Of a DNA stretch of 55,447 nt, positions 49,391 through 55,447 are shown piece by piece. How positions within the stretch are numbered: the first letter of the stretch is position 1; every line of letters starts with the position of its first letter. Source of the stretch: a virus. The translations under genes and the position numbers were made by a program. The notes under the pieces are model-generated. The model searched no databases and was not told where the DNA came from. It saw only the letters and a program-made list of their open reading frames with translations. The DNA lies in the IMG/VR virus record IMGVR_UViG_3300033150_000500, positions 1 to 55,447 of that record; one strand, given 5' to 3'.

Positions 49391-49421
49391 CAAATGTACA
49401 TTCAAAACCCCGCCAATCAAA
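49391..49421 (-). promoter_or_regulatory. Promoter of gene 48752-49366
   Basis: TTTG (49418-49421), 19 bases, TACATTTG (49391-49398). Close to the consensus and 25 bases upstream of the start codon. Confidence 0.6.
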
Positions 49422-49514
49422 ACCCTGTAAATCAATTACTTATATTTCAAAGAACGATATAACAAATTAAACCACAGTGAGTTACATTCCTTATTTAGAA
49501 TGATTAACTCAAAT

Positions 49515-49538
49515 GCAGTTTATATCCCGTCTAAATAG
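49515..49538. promoter_or_regulatory. Shared upstream motif, copy B
   Basis: GCAGTTTATATCCCGTCTAA..., 20 of 24 positions match the motif at 54496-54519. It lies about 95 bases upstream of the promoter's -33 element. Candidate regulator binding site. Confidence 0.45.
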
Positions 49539-49697
49539 ATTTCAGTATTGCGTTACCTGAATACCAAAACTTAATTTTTTTTATTGGAAGAAGCTGAATA
49601 CCAGCCCTTTAAAAAGCAAATCTCTGTCCACTGGGGCTTTTTCGTTTTTTTACTATCCACATAAATATCCCATTTTTCTAAAATTATCTAAACTATT

Positions 49698-49728
49698 GCA
49701 AGATACAAATTTTTTGTGGGAAATGCAA
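49698..49728 (-). promoter_or_regulatory. Second promoter in the early control region
   Basis: TTGC (49725-49728), 19 bases, TATCTTGC (49698-49705). The upstream sequence AAAAAACTTGC equals that of the promoter at 142-172. It may run through to the gene at 49366. Confidence 0.5.
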
Positions 49729-49775
49729 GTTTTTTAACGACTATTTAGTGGGAAATTTTGTACCAGTTAGCACCT

Positions 49776-49913
49776 TTAGGGATAAAGTAAATTCCAAATA
49801 TAATTAGTTAAAATAAATGCCGCATATCCGCCCATTAATATCCCGGCAGGTATCGTAAATACATCCAAAAGTACATCTAATATTTCAGATATTATCTTCA
49901 TTTTCTTTTGCAT
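49776..49913 (-). CDS. Small membrane protein, 45 aa
   Basis: MKIISEILDVLLDV... hydrophobic segment about 20-40. It may start at 49901 or at 49913 (MQKKMKIIS). Its start overlaps the gene above, so a coupled pair. Unknown role. Confidence 0.5.
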   Translation of the reverse strand: MQKKMKIISEILDVLLDVFTIPAGILMGGYAAFILTNYIWNLLYP

Positions 49914-49995
49914 TACGATAGTTTCTCACTATCCATATAATTAAAAATGTGTAACTGATAAAAGCGATTACGGCTGCTATGATTAGGTATGTCAT
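49885..49995 (-). CDS. Small membrane protein, 36 aa
   Basis: MTYLIIAAVIAFISYTFLII, then a basic and acidic tail. Single membrane helix. First gene below the zinc gene at 50028; overlaps 49776-49913. Confidence 0.5.
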   Translation of the reverse strand: MTYLIIAAVIAFISYTFLIIWIVRNYRNAKENEDNI

Positions 49996-50027
49996 TTTGT
50001 TTCTCCTTTCGTTATTAAATTTATATA

Positions 50028-50222
50028 TTATTCGTTAAAAGTTCTTATTATTTCATCGCAATTCTCGCAAAAATGAACAATTATATGTTTCTCTATGGTA
50101 CTAATATTTGTTCTTGGCTTTTCCTCTTTTCCGTTTTCATATGATTCCGCATCAGCTTCTAAATAAGCATAACCAGACATTAATAAAGTTTGTGTTCCAC
50201 ATTTATCACAGTAATGTGCCAT
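50028..50222 (-). CDS. Zinc-ribbon protein, 64 aa
   Basis: HYCDKCGTQ (C5, C8) and VHFCENCDE (C52, C55): one zinc ribbon with an acidic inner loop. Probably binds zinc and nucleic acid or protein. Confidence 0.6.
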   Translation of the reverse strand: MAHYCDKCGTQTLLMSGYAYLEADAESYENGKEEKPRTNISTIEKHIIVHFCENCDEIIRTFNE

Positions 50223-50232
50223 TTTAATAATT

Positions 50233-50538
50233 TTATAGTTTTTTCTCTAAATCTCTTAATGCTTGTTCTAATTCATTCACAGCTAAAAGCCACTGTAAGT
50301 TCGTTGGCTGCCCGCTTGCTATTCCCTCCTGTTCGCAGGCATGGAGGCGTAAGAGGCGTTTGGCTGCTTCAATTAGTTTTGTATTATCTGATGGGTGGGA
50401 TTCTAATTCTATAATAATCTGTAAGGCATTTTCCTTGACTTTTTCAATATCATTCAATGTAAATGCTAATGAATCGTTAGCAGTTCCGCTTATTAAGCCA
50501 ATTATTGATTTTGCTAATACAAGTATTTTGTTTTTCAT
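50233..50538 (-). CDS. Hypothetical protein, 101 aa
   Basis: Helical, with acidic coiled coil (EKVKENALQIIIELES); ATGA overlap with the gene upstream. No family. Confidence 0.6.
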   Translation of the reverse strand: MKNKILVLAKSIIGLISGTANDSLAFTLNDIEKVKENALQIIIELESHPSDNTKLIEAAKRLLRLHACEQEGIASGQPTNLQWLLAVNELEQALRDLEKKL

Positions 50539-50708
50539 TCCTTGTCCTTTCCTTTCTGCTCCGGGTGAGATAGCTTGTTTAAAATAAACTCTATTTCACT
50601 TGGTTTTATAAAAATAGGAATACCCATTTTCTCGTCCAATTCATCTTCACTCATTTCATGGTGATATTGTAATTGTCGTTTAAGGCTTTTTACTAATTTA
50701 TCTTTCAT
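50535..50708 (-). CDS. Hypothetical protein, 57 aa
   Basis: MKDKLVKSLKRQLQ, acidic centre, ending QKGKDKE; ATGA overlap with 50233-50538. It overlaps the end of the upstream zinc gene. Helical. Confidence 0.6.
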   Translation of the reverse strand: MKDKLVKSLKRQLQYHHEMSEDELDEKMGIPIFIKPSEIEFILNKLSHPEQKGKDKE

Positions 50709-51306
50709 CACTATCTCCTTTCGTTAATTCGGTAGATTTCTTGAAATTCTCAAAAGCTAAACCAATACCACTAAATAAATCACTTGTGCAATGTTCTTTA
50801 CACCAATATAAAAACTCGCTTATTTCATCTTTTATTACCCTCTCATGTGTTTGGGGTGGGGTGCGGGATAAATGTTTAATTCTATGATTATTAGTTTCAA
50901 AATAAGTATCTACAAACTCACCGCTTTCACGCTTATCATGCCCTAATAAAGTATGGGATTCATGTTCGTAATGTCGTATGCTGTCAAGGAAGTGAATTAA
51001 TAGTTTTCTAATTTTTTCCTCCGTTATGGCTTTGAGGGGCTGTTCTGTCTGTGGTGGATTAAAAATGTGTTCAGAACAATACCATCCATCATCACAATGA
51101 TAAAGACCGCCTGCCTCTTTAAGATTTTTACCACACACCTTACACTCATCACCCAACGGCTGTGTGAGGGAGTCGGTGATAGCATCGCAATTATTCTGTG
51201 CATCTTTTACTGCCTCATAACTTTCATCTGTAAACTGCTCACCACTTTTTATCATTGATGTTAATAATGATAAAGTTTTTAATATTTGATTTATCTTTGT
51301 TTTCAT
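50698..51306 (-). CDS. Zinc-finger protein, 202 aa
   Basis: Start at MKTKINQILKTL (51306) avoids overlap with the lipoprotein-like gene above. A middle motif C-x2-C, GLYHCDDGWYC-SEH (about residues 53-76) resembles a LIM-type zinc ribbon. The C-terminal half is helical. Function unknown. Confidence 0.6.
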   Translation of the reverse strand: MKTKINQILKTLSLLTSMIKSGEQFTDESYEAVKDAQNNCDAITDSLTQPLGDECKVCGKNLKEAGGLYHCDDGWYCSEHIFNPPQTEQPLKAITEEKIRKLLIHFLDSIRHYEHESHTLLGHDKRESGEFVDTYFETNNHRIKHLSRTPPQTHERVIKDEISEFLYWCKEHCTSDLFSGIGLAFENFKKSTELTKGDSDER

Positions 51307-51317
51307 ATTGTTATTTT

Positions 51318-51872
51318 TTAGTTCCATTTAATCGGACAAATAAAATCATGGTCTATTGGGTTTCTTAAACAGGGATACAGCCTATACCCAACATCCACCT
51401 TTTTACCCGCTCTACAGCTATAGGTTTTGCCGTCAAGGGTAAGATGCCAGAATCCCATTGAGTGCCTTATATCGCATAAATACGTCCCATTTTTTAAGGT
51501 ATCAATTATGAATCTGATCGGATCAGAATCGCAATAAACATACATTCCAAATATTTTCAAGCCATCCTTGCACAAATAACCTAATCTGCATGAGTTTTTA
51601 TGGTGGTGTCCTTCGCTAATTCCGGGCAGCTTACTCCAATTTCCAGTAAAATCCATTATGTAAGTATCGTTTACTTTAAAGAAATAATTGATAGAATGAT
51701 CATTGATAAATACATAAGGCATCCTGTTTGGGTGGATATTCCCGGATTTAATCGTGTAAAGAGTAAAACCTTCGCTGTCTTTTTTGCAAGAAAGCAGAAG
51801 TAATAAAAATCCTATCCATACAATCGCAAGGACGGTAAACCACTTGACTGTGTATTTTTGTTCGGTGTTCAT
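51318..51872 (-). CDS. Predicted lipoprotein or membrane-anchored protein, 184 aa
   Basis: A long N-terminal segment ends WIGFLLLLLSCKKDSEG, where LLLSC at residue 29 fits a lipobox, followed by a Lys/Asp linker. Soluble domain of 155 residues with several Cys. Likely in the periplasm or outer membrane, as another early-expressed envelope protein. Confidence 0.65.
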   Translation of the reverse strand: MNTEQKYTVKWFTVLAIVWIGFLLLLLSCKKDSEGFTLYTIKSGNIHPNRMPYVFINDHSINYFFKVNDTYIMDFTGNWSKLPGISEGHHHKNSCRLGYLCKDGLKIFGMYVYCDSDPIRFIIDTLKNGTYLCDIRHSMGFWHLTLDGKTYSCRAGKKVDVGYRLYPCLRNPIDHDFICPIKWN

Positions 51873-52055
51873 TTAGTTTTGATTAATTTTTTCCTGTTTC
51901 ATAATATATAATCTACAAGTTATATCATCCCCTCGATATACAGTTTTACCATCTCTATTAACTACAATAGTCGGCATAAAGCAATCAATACTCTGAATTA
52001 TTCGCAATCCAGTTACTGTTTCCTGCCTTTTTATTTCCTTAAAAATCTTTCTCAT
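51873..52055 (-). CDS. Hypothetical protein, 60 aa
   Basis: Basic, strand-rich; the start shares a base with the HNH nuclease stop. No family recognised. Confidence 0.6.
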   Translation of the reverse strand: MRKIFKEIKRQETVTGLRIIQSIDCFMPTIVVNRDGKTVYRGDDITCRLYIMKQEKINQN

Positions 52056-52381
52056 TAGTGTCCAAATTTGTTTTTTAAGTAATATTTTGTCGTTCGTTCT
52101 CCAAACTTTTCAAAGTGAGGACGGGGATCTTCCATAAATTCAGCATGTACCATCTTTAAAAATTCAAGGTACTGCTTTTTGTCGCCAAATTCAAGATGAT
52201 GTTCCCTACATAATGCCATCAGATTTTTGATATCATCCTGTTTTATACTCCCGCCCATGCCACGCCTTCGGATATGATGAACGTCTTTTGCCGGGTTTCC
52301 GCAAATTTCACATGGCACGTTAAATGATTCATCAGGCGGGAAGTCGAAATGCTTGTAATATATGACAGTATGATTTTTCAT
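52055..52381 (-). CDS. HNH nuclease
   Basis: 108 residues. The classic HNH set is visible: zinc pair C24-x2-C27 (CEICG), catalytic DVHHIRRRG (H35, H36), N53 in IKNLMALC, C58 and H61/H62. The fold is the His-Me finger nuclease. The start at 52381 (MKNHTV) is chosen; a further in-frame ATG lies at 52399. A small diffusible HNH nuclease may aid packaging or destroy host DNA. Confidence 0.85.
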   Translation of the reverse strand: MKNHTVIYYKHFDFPPDESFNVPCEICGNPAKDVHHIRRRGMGGSIKQDDIKNLMALCREHHLEFGDKKQYLEFLKMVHAEFMEDPRPHFEKFGERTTKYYLKNKFGH

Positions 52382-52501
52382 GGTTTTAGCTTCAAGCATT
52401 GTTTATTTTGTTTTTATACCAACTTGCACCGTTTATCCAAACTTCTTGTATAGCAAAATTCTTACTTATTTTCTTTGCACCCTTCCTTATTTCATCATCA
52501 C

Positions 52502-52597
52502 TCAATGAGTGCAAGTTTCATAATCAGCACTTGTGGCATCTGGGTTGTTTTCAACAAATTTCTTAAATGCCTCTTTTCGTATTTTTAAATCTTCCAT
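52502..52597 (-). pseudogene. Short ORF possibly split by a frameshift
   Basis: MEDLKIRKEAFKKF to YETCTH, then TGA at 52502. The -1 frame continues LSDDEIRKGAKK to NNA, ending at 52392. Together they would make a 68-residue protein. Either a frame-broken gene or two small coupled genes (TTG start). No slippery heptamer is present. Confidence 0.4.
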
Positions 52598-52959
52598 TAC
52601 ACCTCATGGTCTAAGTATCTGTTTACGCTTTGCAATCCATTCAATTCGGCTTGTATCGCACTCATTCCCACTATCGCAGCTTTATATTCTGATTCCGCAA
52701 TTTCTATTTCTAATTTTTCTGAATATACTAAACCTCTCGCAACCTTCTCGATCAGTGTAGCTGGAAGGTTGTCTATTTTTGTGCCATAAATATCATCAAT
52801 AGCATTTGCCTTTAGCTTTGCAATAGTGATGGCAAGTGCCTTTTCATAATTAGCTACCGCCTTAGCTTTTCGCTGCGCACGTTCTAAGATTAATTTACGC
52901 CCCTTTTCAAGCAGTTCGATCTTTTCGGTTATCCGTTGGCTTATTTCAACTATTTCCAT
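52597..52959 (-). CDS. Coiled-coil protein, 120 aa
   Basis: Long helix-rich protein with Ala/Lys/Glu repeats over most of its length (residues 10-95); predicted coiled coil. Lies in the early operon. Function not recognised. Confidence 0.6.
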   Translation of the reverse strand: MEIVEISQRITEKIELLEKGRKLILERAQRKAKAVANYEKALAITIAKLKANAIDDIYGTKIDNLPATLIEKVARGLVYSEKLEIEIAESEYKAAIVGMSAIQAELNGLQSVNRYLDHEV

Positions 52960-52980
52960 AATTTTTTGAATTTCATTGCT

Positions 52981-53115
52981 TTATTTTCTATTTTTATATA
53001 AAACACAATCTTTACATCCCTTATTATGCCAATTTTCACATTCTTTAAAGGCTGCATCCGTTACAATACCGCATTTTTTTCTTGAACATTTTACAGTGTA
53101 TGTATTATTTTTCAT
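52981..53115 (-). CDS. Zinc-binding microprotein, 44 aa
   Basis: MKNNTYTVKCS, C10-x4-C15, C26 and C34-x2-C37 with W29-H30; likely a zinc-binding peptide. It overlaps the end of the DnaA-like gene by 11 bases. Unknown role. Confidence 0.55.
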   Translation of the reverse strand: MKNNTYTVKCSRKKCGIVTDAAFKECENWHNKGCKDCVLYKNRK

Positions 53116-53392
53116 TTATTTCCTTTAGGTCGTTAAATTTTATCAATGCTATTTTATACAGAGTATTTCCCTCGATCAACTTCAGCCCGTGAAGCACAGT
53201 CACCCGGCAATGTCCGATTCTATCTGCGATTACTTGCTGGATGTATCCCTGCTCGGTGGCAAGGTGGTAGAATATTGCCCTCGCTGCGACGTTCTCCTGC
53301 TTCCTGCAATGCTTTTTCATATCCCGAAGGCTTATGCCTGAAGTGCGGGTTATGTCGCGCAGGATTGAGTTTAAGTCGGGGTTGTTAGTCAT
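53105..53392 (-). CDS. DnaA domain IV-like DNA-binding protein
   Basis: 95 residues. From about residue 34 the pattern VAARAIFYHLATEQGYIQQ, VIADRIGHCRVTVLHGLKLIEG parallels the C-terminal domain of DnaA, which reads TTVLHACRKI and binds DnaA boxes. No AAA+ domain is present, so it may bind origin-like sites without ATPase. Its DNA is clearly richer in G+C than the surroundings, suggesting transfer from a host. Confidence 0.7.
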   Translation of the reverse strand: MTNNPDLNSILRDITRTSGISLRDMKKHCRKQENVAARAIFYHLATEQGYIQQVIADRIGHCRVTVLHGLKLIEGNTLYKIALIKFNDLKEINEK

Positions 53393-53401
53393 TTTTAAGT
53401 A

Positions 53402-53677
53402 TTAATAAGATACGTTTGCAAATGTTTTACCCGCTGAGGTCATAATGTAATGCTCAGCACCTTTATTCCATAATGGAATCTGTTTGCCTTTTTGGTCAAC
53501 AATAAAAGCATATATAGCTTTATATTCGCCATCTTCAATCTCACCAAATTGTTTTTTGTACACTCTTATTGATTCTTTAAACTCTTCATTGTGCGTTCCC
53601 CTCCTTATGAGGTGATAGGCTTCGCCAAGTGCAGTATTGTACTCACTTCTTTTGTTCAGTTCTCTTAAAATAAACAT
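53402..53677 (-). CDS. Hypothetical protein, 91 aa
   Basis: Basic helical N-terminus, strand-rich middle. A hairpin CAGCAT/ATGCTG (53700-53722) lies in its leader. No family. Confidence 0.6.
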   Translation of the reverse strand: MFILRELNKRSEYNTALGEAYHLIRRGTHNEEFKESIRVYKKQFGEIEDGEYKAIYAFIVDQKGKQIPLWNKGAEHYIMTSAGKTFANVSY

Positions 53678-53728
53678 ATCTGTATGTATTTATGTATTCA
53701 GCATGCTTTTACCCGATGCTGATTAAGG

Positions 53729-54079
53729 TTAGTTATGATGCTTCCGCCAAGTTCCATTAACCCGGCGAAGGGCGTTTTTATATTCTTTGTTTTTCCATAC
53801 TCTTATGTGAAATTCATCACCTTCAATAACGTGAGTAAATTGCGGATCCTCAAAAGTTGATTTATAATATTCAACAAATCCGTATAATTTCCGATCACGC
53901 ATTGCGTAAAGCGTTCTGATTCGGTGAATTTTGTCTATTTCCTTGTCTGAAATGTTCGGGAAGTGTGACTGGATTTCTTCGACCTTTTCAAAAAGCAGAT
54001 CAGGGTGACCTTTGCGCTTGTACTTTGAAAAAAGGATGGTGCGGTTGTCGATTAGTTTTACGTTATTTGGGTATATCAT
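53729..54079 (-). CDS. Hypothetical protein, 116 aa
   Basis: Basic, helical protein (HRIRTLYAMRDRKLYG), ends RVNGTWRKHHN. ATGA overlap with the gene upstream. No family recognised. Confidence 0.6.
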   Translation of the reverse strand: MIYPNNVKLIDNRTILFSKYKRKGHPDLLFEKVEEIQSHFPNISDKEIDKIHRIRTLYAMRDRKLYGFVEYYKSTFEDPQFTHVIEGDEFHIRVWKNKEYKNALRRVNGTWRKHHN

Positions 54080-54423
54080 ATTGATATGCTTTTTTTGATA
54101 ATGCTTCTTAATGTTGTTTCTGAATAGTCAATACCGTCAAGATTTAGAATGACTTTTTCTTCTTTGCGTTCCCAAAGCAAATTACCTTTAACAAATAATG
54201 ATTCCGTAGTATAATATTTTTGTTCAAATACTGCATTTACGGTTTCGACATTATACCCTGGCGCTGATATTAAGCCTTCCTCCCAATAACGTAAATAATC
54301 ATACCCACGCTTGTCTTCATACAGTATAATACCTTCACCACAAAAATGATTTAACATAACGACAGCAAGTCTGCCATCGGTAAATTCAAAAAGCATTCCT
54401 GACTTTAAATTTGATTTTTTCAT
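54076..54423 (-). CDS. Hypothetical protein, 115 aa
   Basis: Start at MKKSNLKSGMLFEF (54423) follows leader AATTAAAACTTAAAATT and a promoter, rather than the longer frame to 54456. Strand-rich first half (residues 1-60), helical second. Not recognised. Confidence 0.65.
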   Translation of the reverse strand: MKKSNLKSGMLFEFTDGRLAVVMLNHFCGEGIILYEDKRGYDYLRYWEEGLISAPGYNVETVNAVFEQKYYTTESLFVKGNLLWERKEEKVILNLDGIDYSETTLRSIIKKSISI

Positions 54424-54445
54424 AATTTTAAGTTTTAATTTGACT

Positions 54446-54476
54446 GCAATATACAACCTTTATTTACATTTTGCAA
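54446..54476 (-). promoter_or_regulatory. Promoter of gene 54076-54423
   Basis: TTGC (54473-54476), 19 bases, TATATTGC (54446-54453). It gives a leader of about 18 bases before the start at 54423. Confidence 0.65.
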
Positions 54477-54495
54477 GCTTTATTAACATTTAACC

Positions 54496-54519
54496 GCAGT
54501 TTATTTTCAGTCTAAATAG
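54496..54519. promoter_or_regulatory. Shared upstream motif, copy A
   Basis: GCAGTTTATTTTCAGTCTAA..., 20 of 24 positions match copy B at 49515-49538 and 16 of 24 match copy C at 8958-8981. It lies 20 bases upstream of the promoter -33 element. Confidence 0.45.
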
Positions 54520-54521
54520 CA

Positions 54522-54722
54522 TTAACCCCCGTTCATCAGCACCCTGTCCCGGTATTTCTGCCAGTTTTTAGGCTTCATGAAGACAAATACAGCATTATCT
54601 TTGTTGTCATTCCAGCGCCTTATGAGGTTTTCCAACGTTAAAATAGTTTCATTTCGCTCAGGACTTTCGGGTAGGGTTTTGAGCCATTTGATGTTTTGTT
54701 TTATGGTGGGTTTTTCGGTCAT
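54522..54722 (-). CDS. Hypothetical protein, 66 aa
   Basis: Basic helix-rich protein ending DRVLMNGG; ends just upstream of the 24-base motif. No family. Confidence 0.6.
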   Translation of the reverse strand: MTEKPTIKQNIKWLKTLPESPERNETILTLENLIRRWNDNKDNAVFVFMKPKNWQKYRDRVLMNGG

Positions 54723-54761
54723 TTCAATAATAATGTTGTTTAATTTTATAATATTTAACTA

Positions 54762-55352
54762 TTAAGCATACTTCCAAATAAATCCTCCTCCTGTTTTTGT
54801 TTTATTCCTACACACTGAGGATATACTACCCTCCCCTATTCCTGTTTCCCTCCCCGCCTGGCTCATTGAATAATATTCTTTTATAAATTTCCCCTCTTTT
54901 GTTAGCTGAATAACAGCCTTGCTATCTTTATTATTTATCCCATTTCGTCTATCACTATCTGCCTTTTTGTTGTTTTCGTCCCATGTCATTATTTGTAAAT
55001 TATCAAGTGTATAGGGTTTATAATCATCTTTACGGTCAAAGGACGGCTTTAACATTATGTCATAATTAGATAATACCCACCCATTAAATAATTTACTGAA
55101 TATGCTTTGCCCTAAAGCCCATATACGTAATTGTGCGATTGTGTATAATGGTAGTGGATGGTTCCTTTTTACTGATTGTGCCTTTTGGGAAGAATAAATC
55201 CTGCCGATCATCCCCACTTCTGTTTTCCTGTATAGTTGTAATTTCTTTTGTTTACATGATTTACAATAATATGAAAGTCCATCATTACTCCCCTTGCTTT
55301 TATGAAACTCATTCAGTGGCTTTAATTCTTTGCATTGTGTACATTTCTTCAT
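54762..55352 (-). CDS. HNH-type homing endonuclease (paralogue 3)
   Basis: 196 residues from MKKCTQCKELKP (55352). Zinc ribbon C4-x2-C7 and C28-x2-C31; DRKDDYKPYTLDNLQIMTW centre; NUMOD1-like tail with AGRETGIGEGSISSVCRN. An upstream in-frame ATG at 55427 lies in the leader and is rejected because it would cross the structured RNA. The first codons occur again at the start of the window (1-19). Confidence 0.75.
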   Translation of the reverse strand: MKKCTQCKELKPLNEFHKSKGSNDGLSYYCKSCKQKKLQLYRKTEVGMIGRIYSSQKAQSVKRNHPLPLYTIAQLRIWALGQSIFSKLFNGWVLSNYDIMLKPSFDRKDDYKPYTLDNLQIMTWDENNKKADSDRRNGINNKDSKAVIQLTKEGKFIKEYYSMSQAGRETGIGEGSISSVCRNKTKTGGGFIWKYA

Positions 55353-55447
55353 AAATAAAAAACCAGCCGTAGAATTGTAAAACGGTGCAATAATAACCGC
55401 ATCACTCCTTTCGGTAGTGAAATTCATAGCTGGATTTATTTCGTTGT
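55334..55447. repeat. Terminal direct repeat, right copy
   Basis: Identical to 1-114. Includes the start of the HNH gene 54762-55352 and part of its leader. Confidence 0.9.

Larger units (their letters stand above)
49367..49775. promoter_or_regulatory. Gene-free early control region
   Basis: About 410 bases without a gene. It holds two promoters (49391-49421 and 49698-49728), a copy of the shared 24-base motif (49515-49538), and a near DnaA-box CTATCCACA (49653-49661). A hairpin AGCCC/GGGCT followed by T-run points rightward and has no partner gene on that strand. Confidence 0.55.

Noticed and set aside
49630-49655. Rightward rho-independent terminator
   Set aside because: The stem AGCCC/GGGCT with a long loop is followed by T-run on the plus strand, but no plus-strand transcript is expected, so it was not listed as a terminator.
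20-55333. Integrase, repressor or CRISPR array
   Set aside because: No such gene or spaced repeat array could be found by reading; the phage may be strictly lytic, but this cannot be proven from one window.

Overview
The window is one phage genome. Its first 114 bases (1-114) recur exactly at the end (55334-55447), so the contig closes into a circle of about 55,333 bp; a gene (54762-55352) and its leader run through the join. The DNA is AT-rich. About one hundred genes are packed almost without gaps, all on the minus strand, so the map reads from high to low coordinates. The host is most likely a Bacteroidota bacterium. Genes lack Shine-Dalgarno sites and carry A-rich leaders, and at least eight intergenic spots match the Bacteroidota promoter pattern (TTG/TTTG, 19-20 bases, TAnnTTTG or TAnnTTGC). 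A tape-measure gene, a frameshifted tail-assembly chaperone pair and an HK97-type head order indicate a long, flexible tail (siphovirus type). No integrase, repressor or DNA polymerase is recognisable.

Regions in transcription order. (1) 55.4-46.6 kb: small early genes, including an HNH homing-type endonuclease, an HNH nuclease, a stand-alone DnaA domain-IV-like protein, zinc-ribbon microproteins and conserved host-interaction-type unknowns. (2) 46.6-45.9 kb: a 700-base gene-free control region with a promoter, inverted and direct repeats. (3) 45.9-39.4 kb: small genes, then large terminase, a small-subunit candidate, portal and minor head protein. (4) 39.4-30.6 kb: a second HNH gene and an accessory cassette of glycosyltransferases, DUF616-like protein, ATP-grasp enzyme, aspartate decarboxylase (PanD), sulfotransferase-like protein, NAD-sugar epimerase and SAM methyltransferase. 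(5) 30.5-14.5 kb: HeH-type proteins, scaffold, capsid, head-tail connectors, tail chaperones with a -1 frameshift, tape measure, distal tail and fibre proteins. (6) 14.4-9.8 kb: two fibre-like proteins with signal peptides, small membrane proteins (lysis candidates) and a radical-SAM protein, closed by two tandem terminators. (7) 9.7-0.2 kb: a third HNH gene, Rad52-like annealing protein, an SSB-like protein, an initiator-like protein containing iteron repeats, two DNA methyltransferases and a DnaB/RecA-like helicase.

The most unusual content is the accessory cassette at 30.8-38.1 kb. It sits inside the head module, and so is probably expressed late. It pairs a PanD homologue that retains its self-cleavage Gly-Ser with an adjacent, overlapping ATP-grasp ligase, among sugar-modifying enzymes. 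A plausible but unproven reading is that the phage makes beta-alanine (or a related amine) and attaches it to a glycan or other acceptor, on the virion or the cell surface. A second signal is two tandem clusters of 12-bp iterons within the initiator gene, an arrangement resembling the lambda O gene origin. A third is a pair of secreted fibre-like proteins.

Many genes shorter than 60 codons were found by reading the gaps between larger genes. Most are supported by ATGA or TAATG overlaps with their neighbours, and these overlaps also settled several starts.
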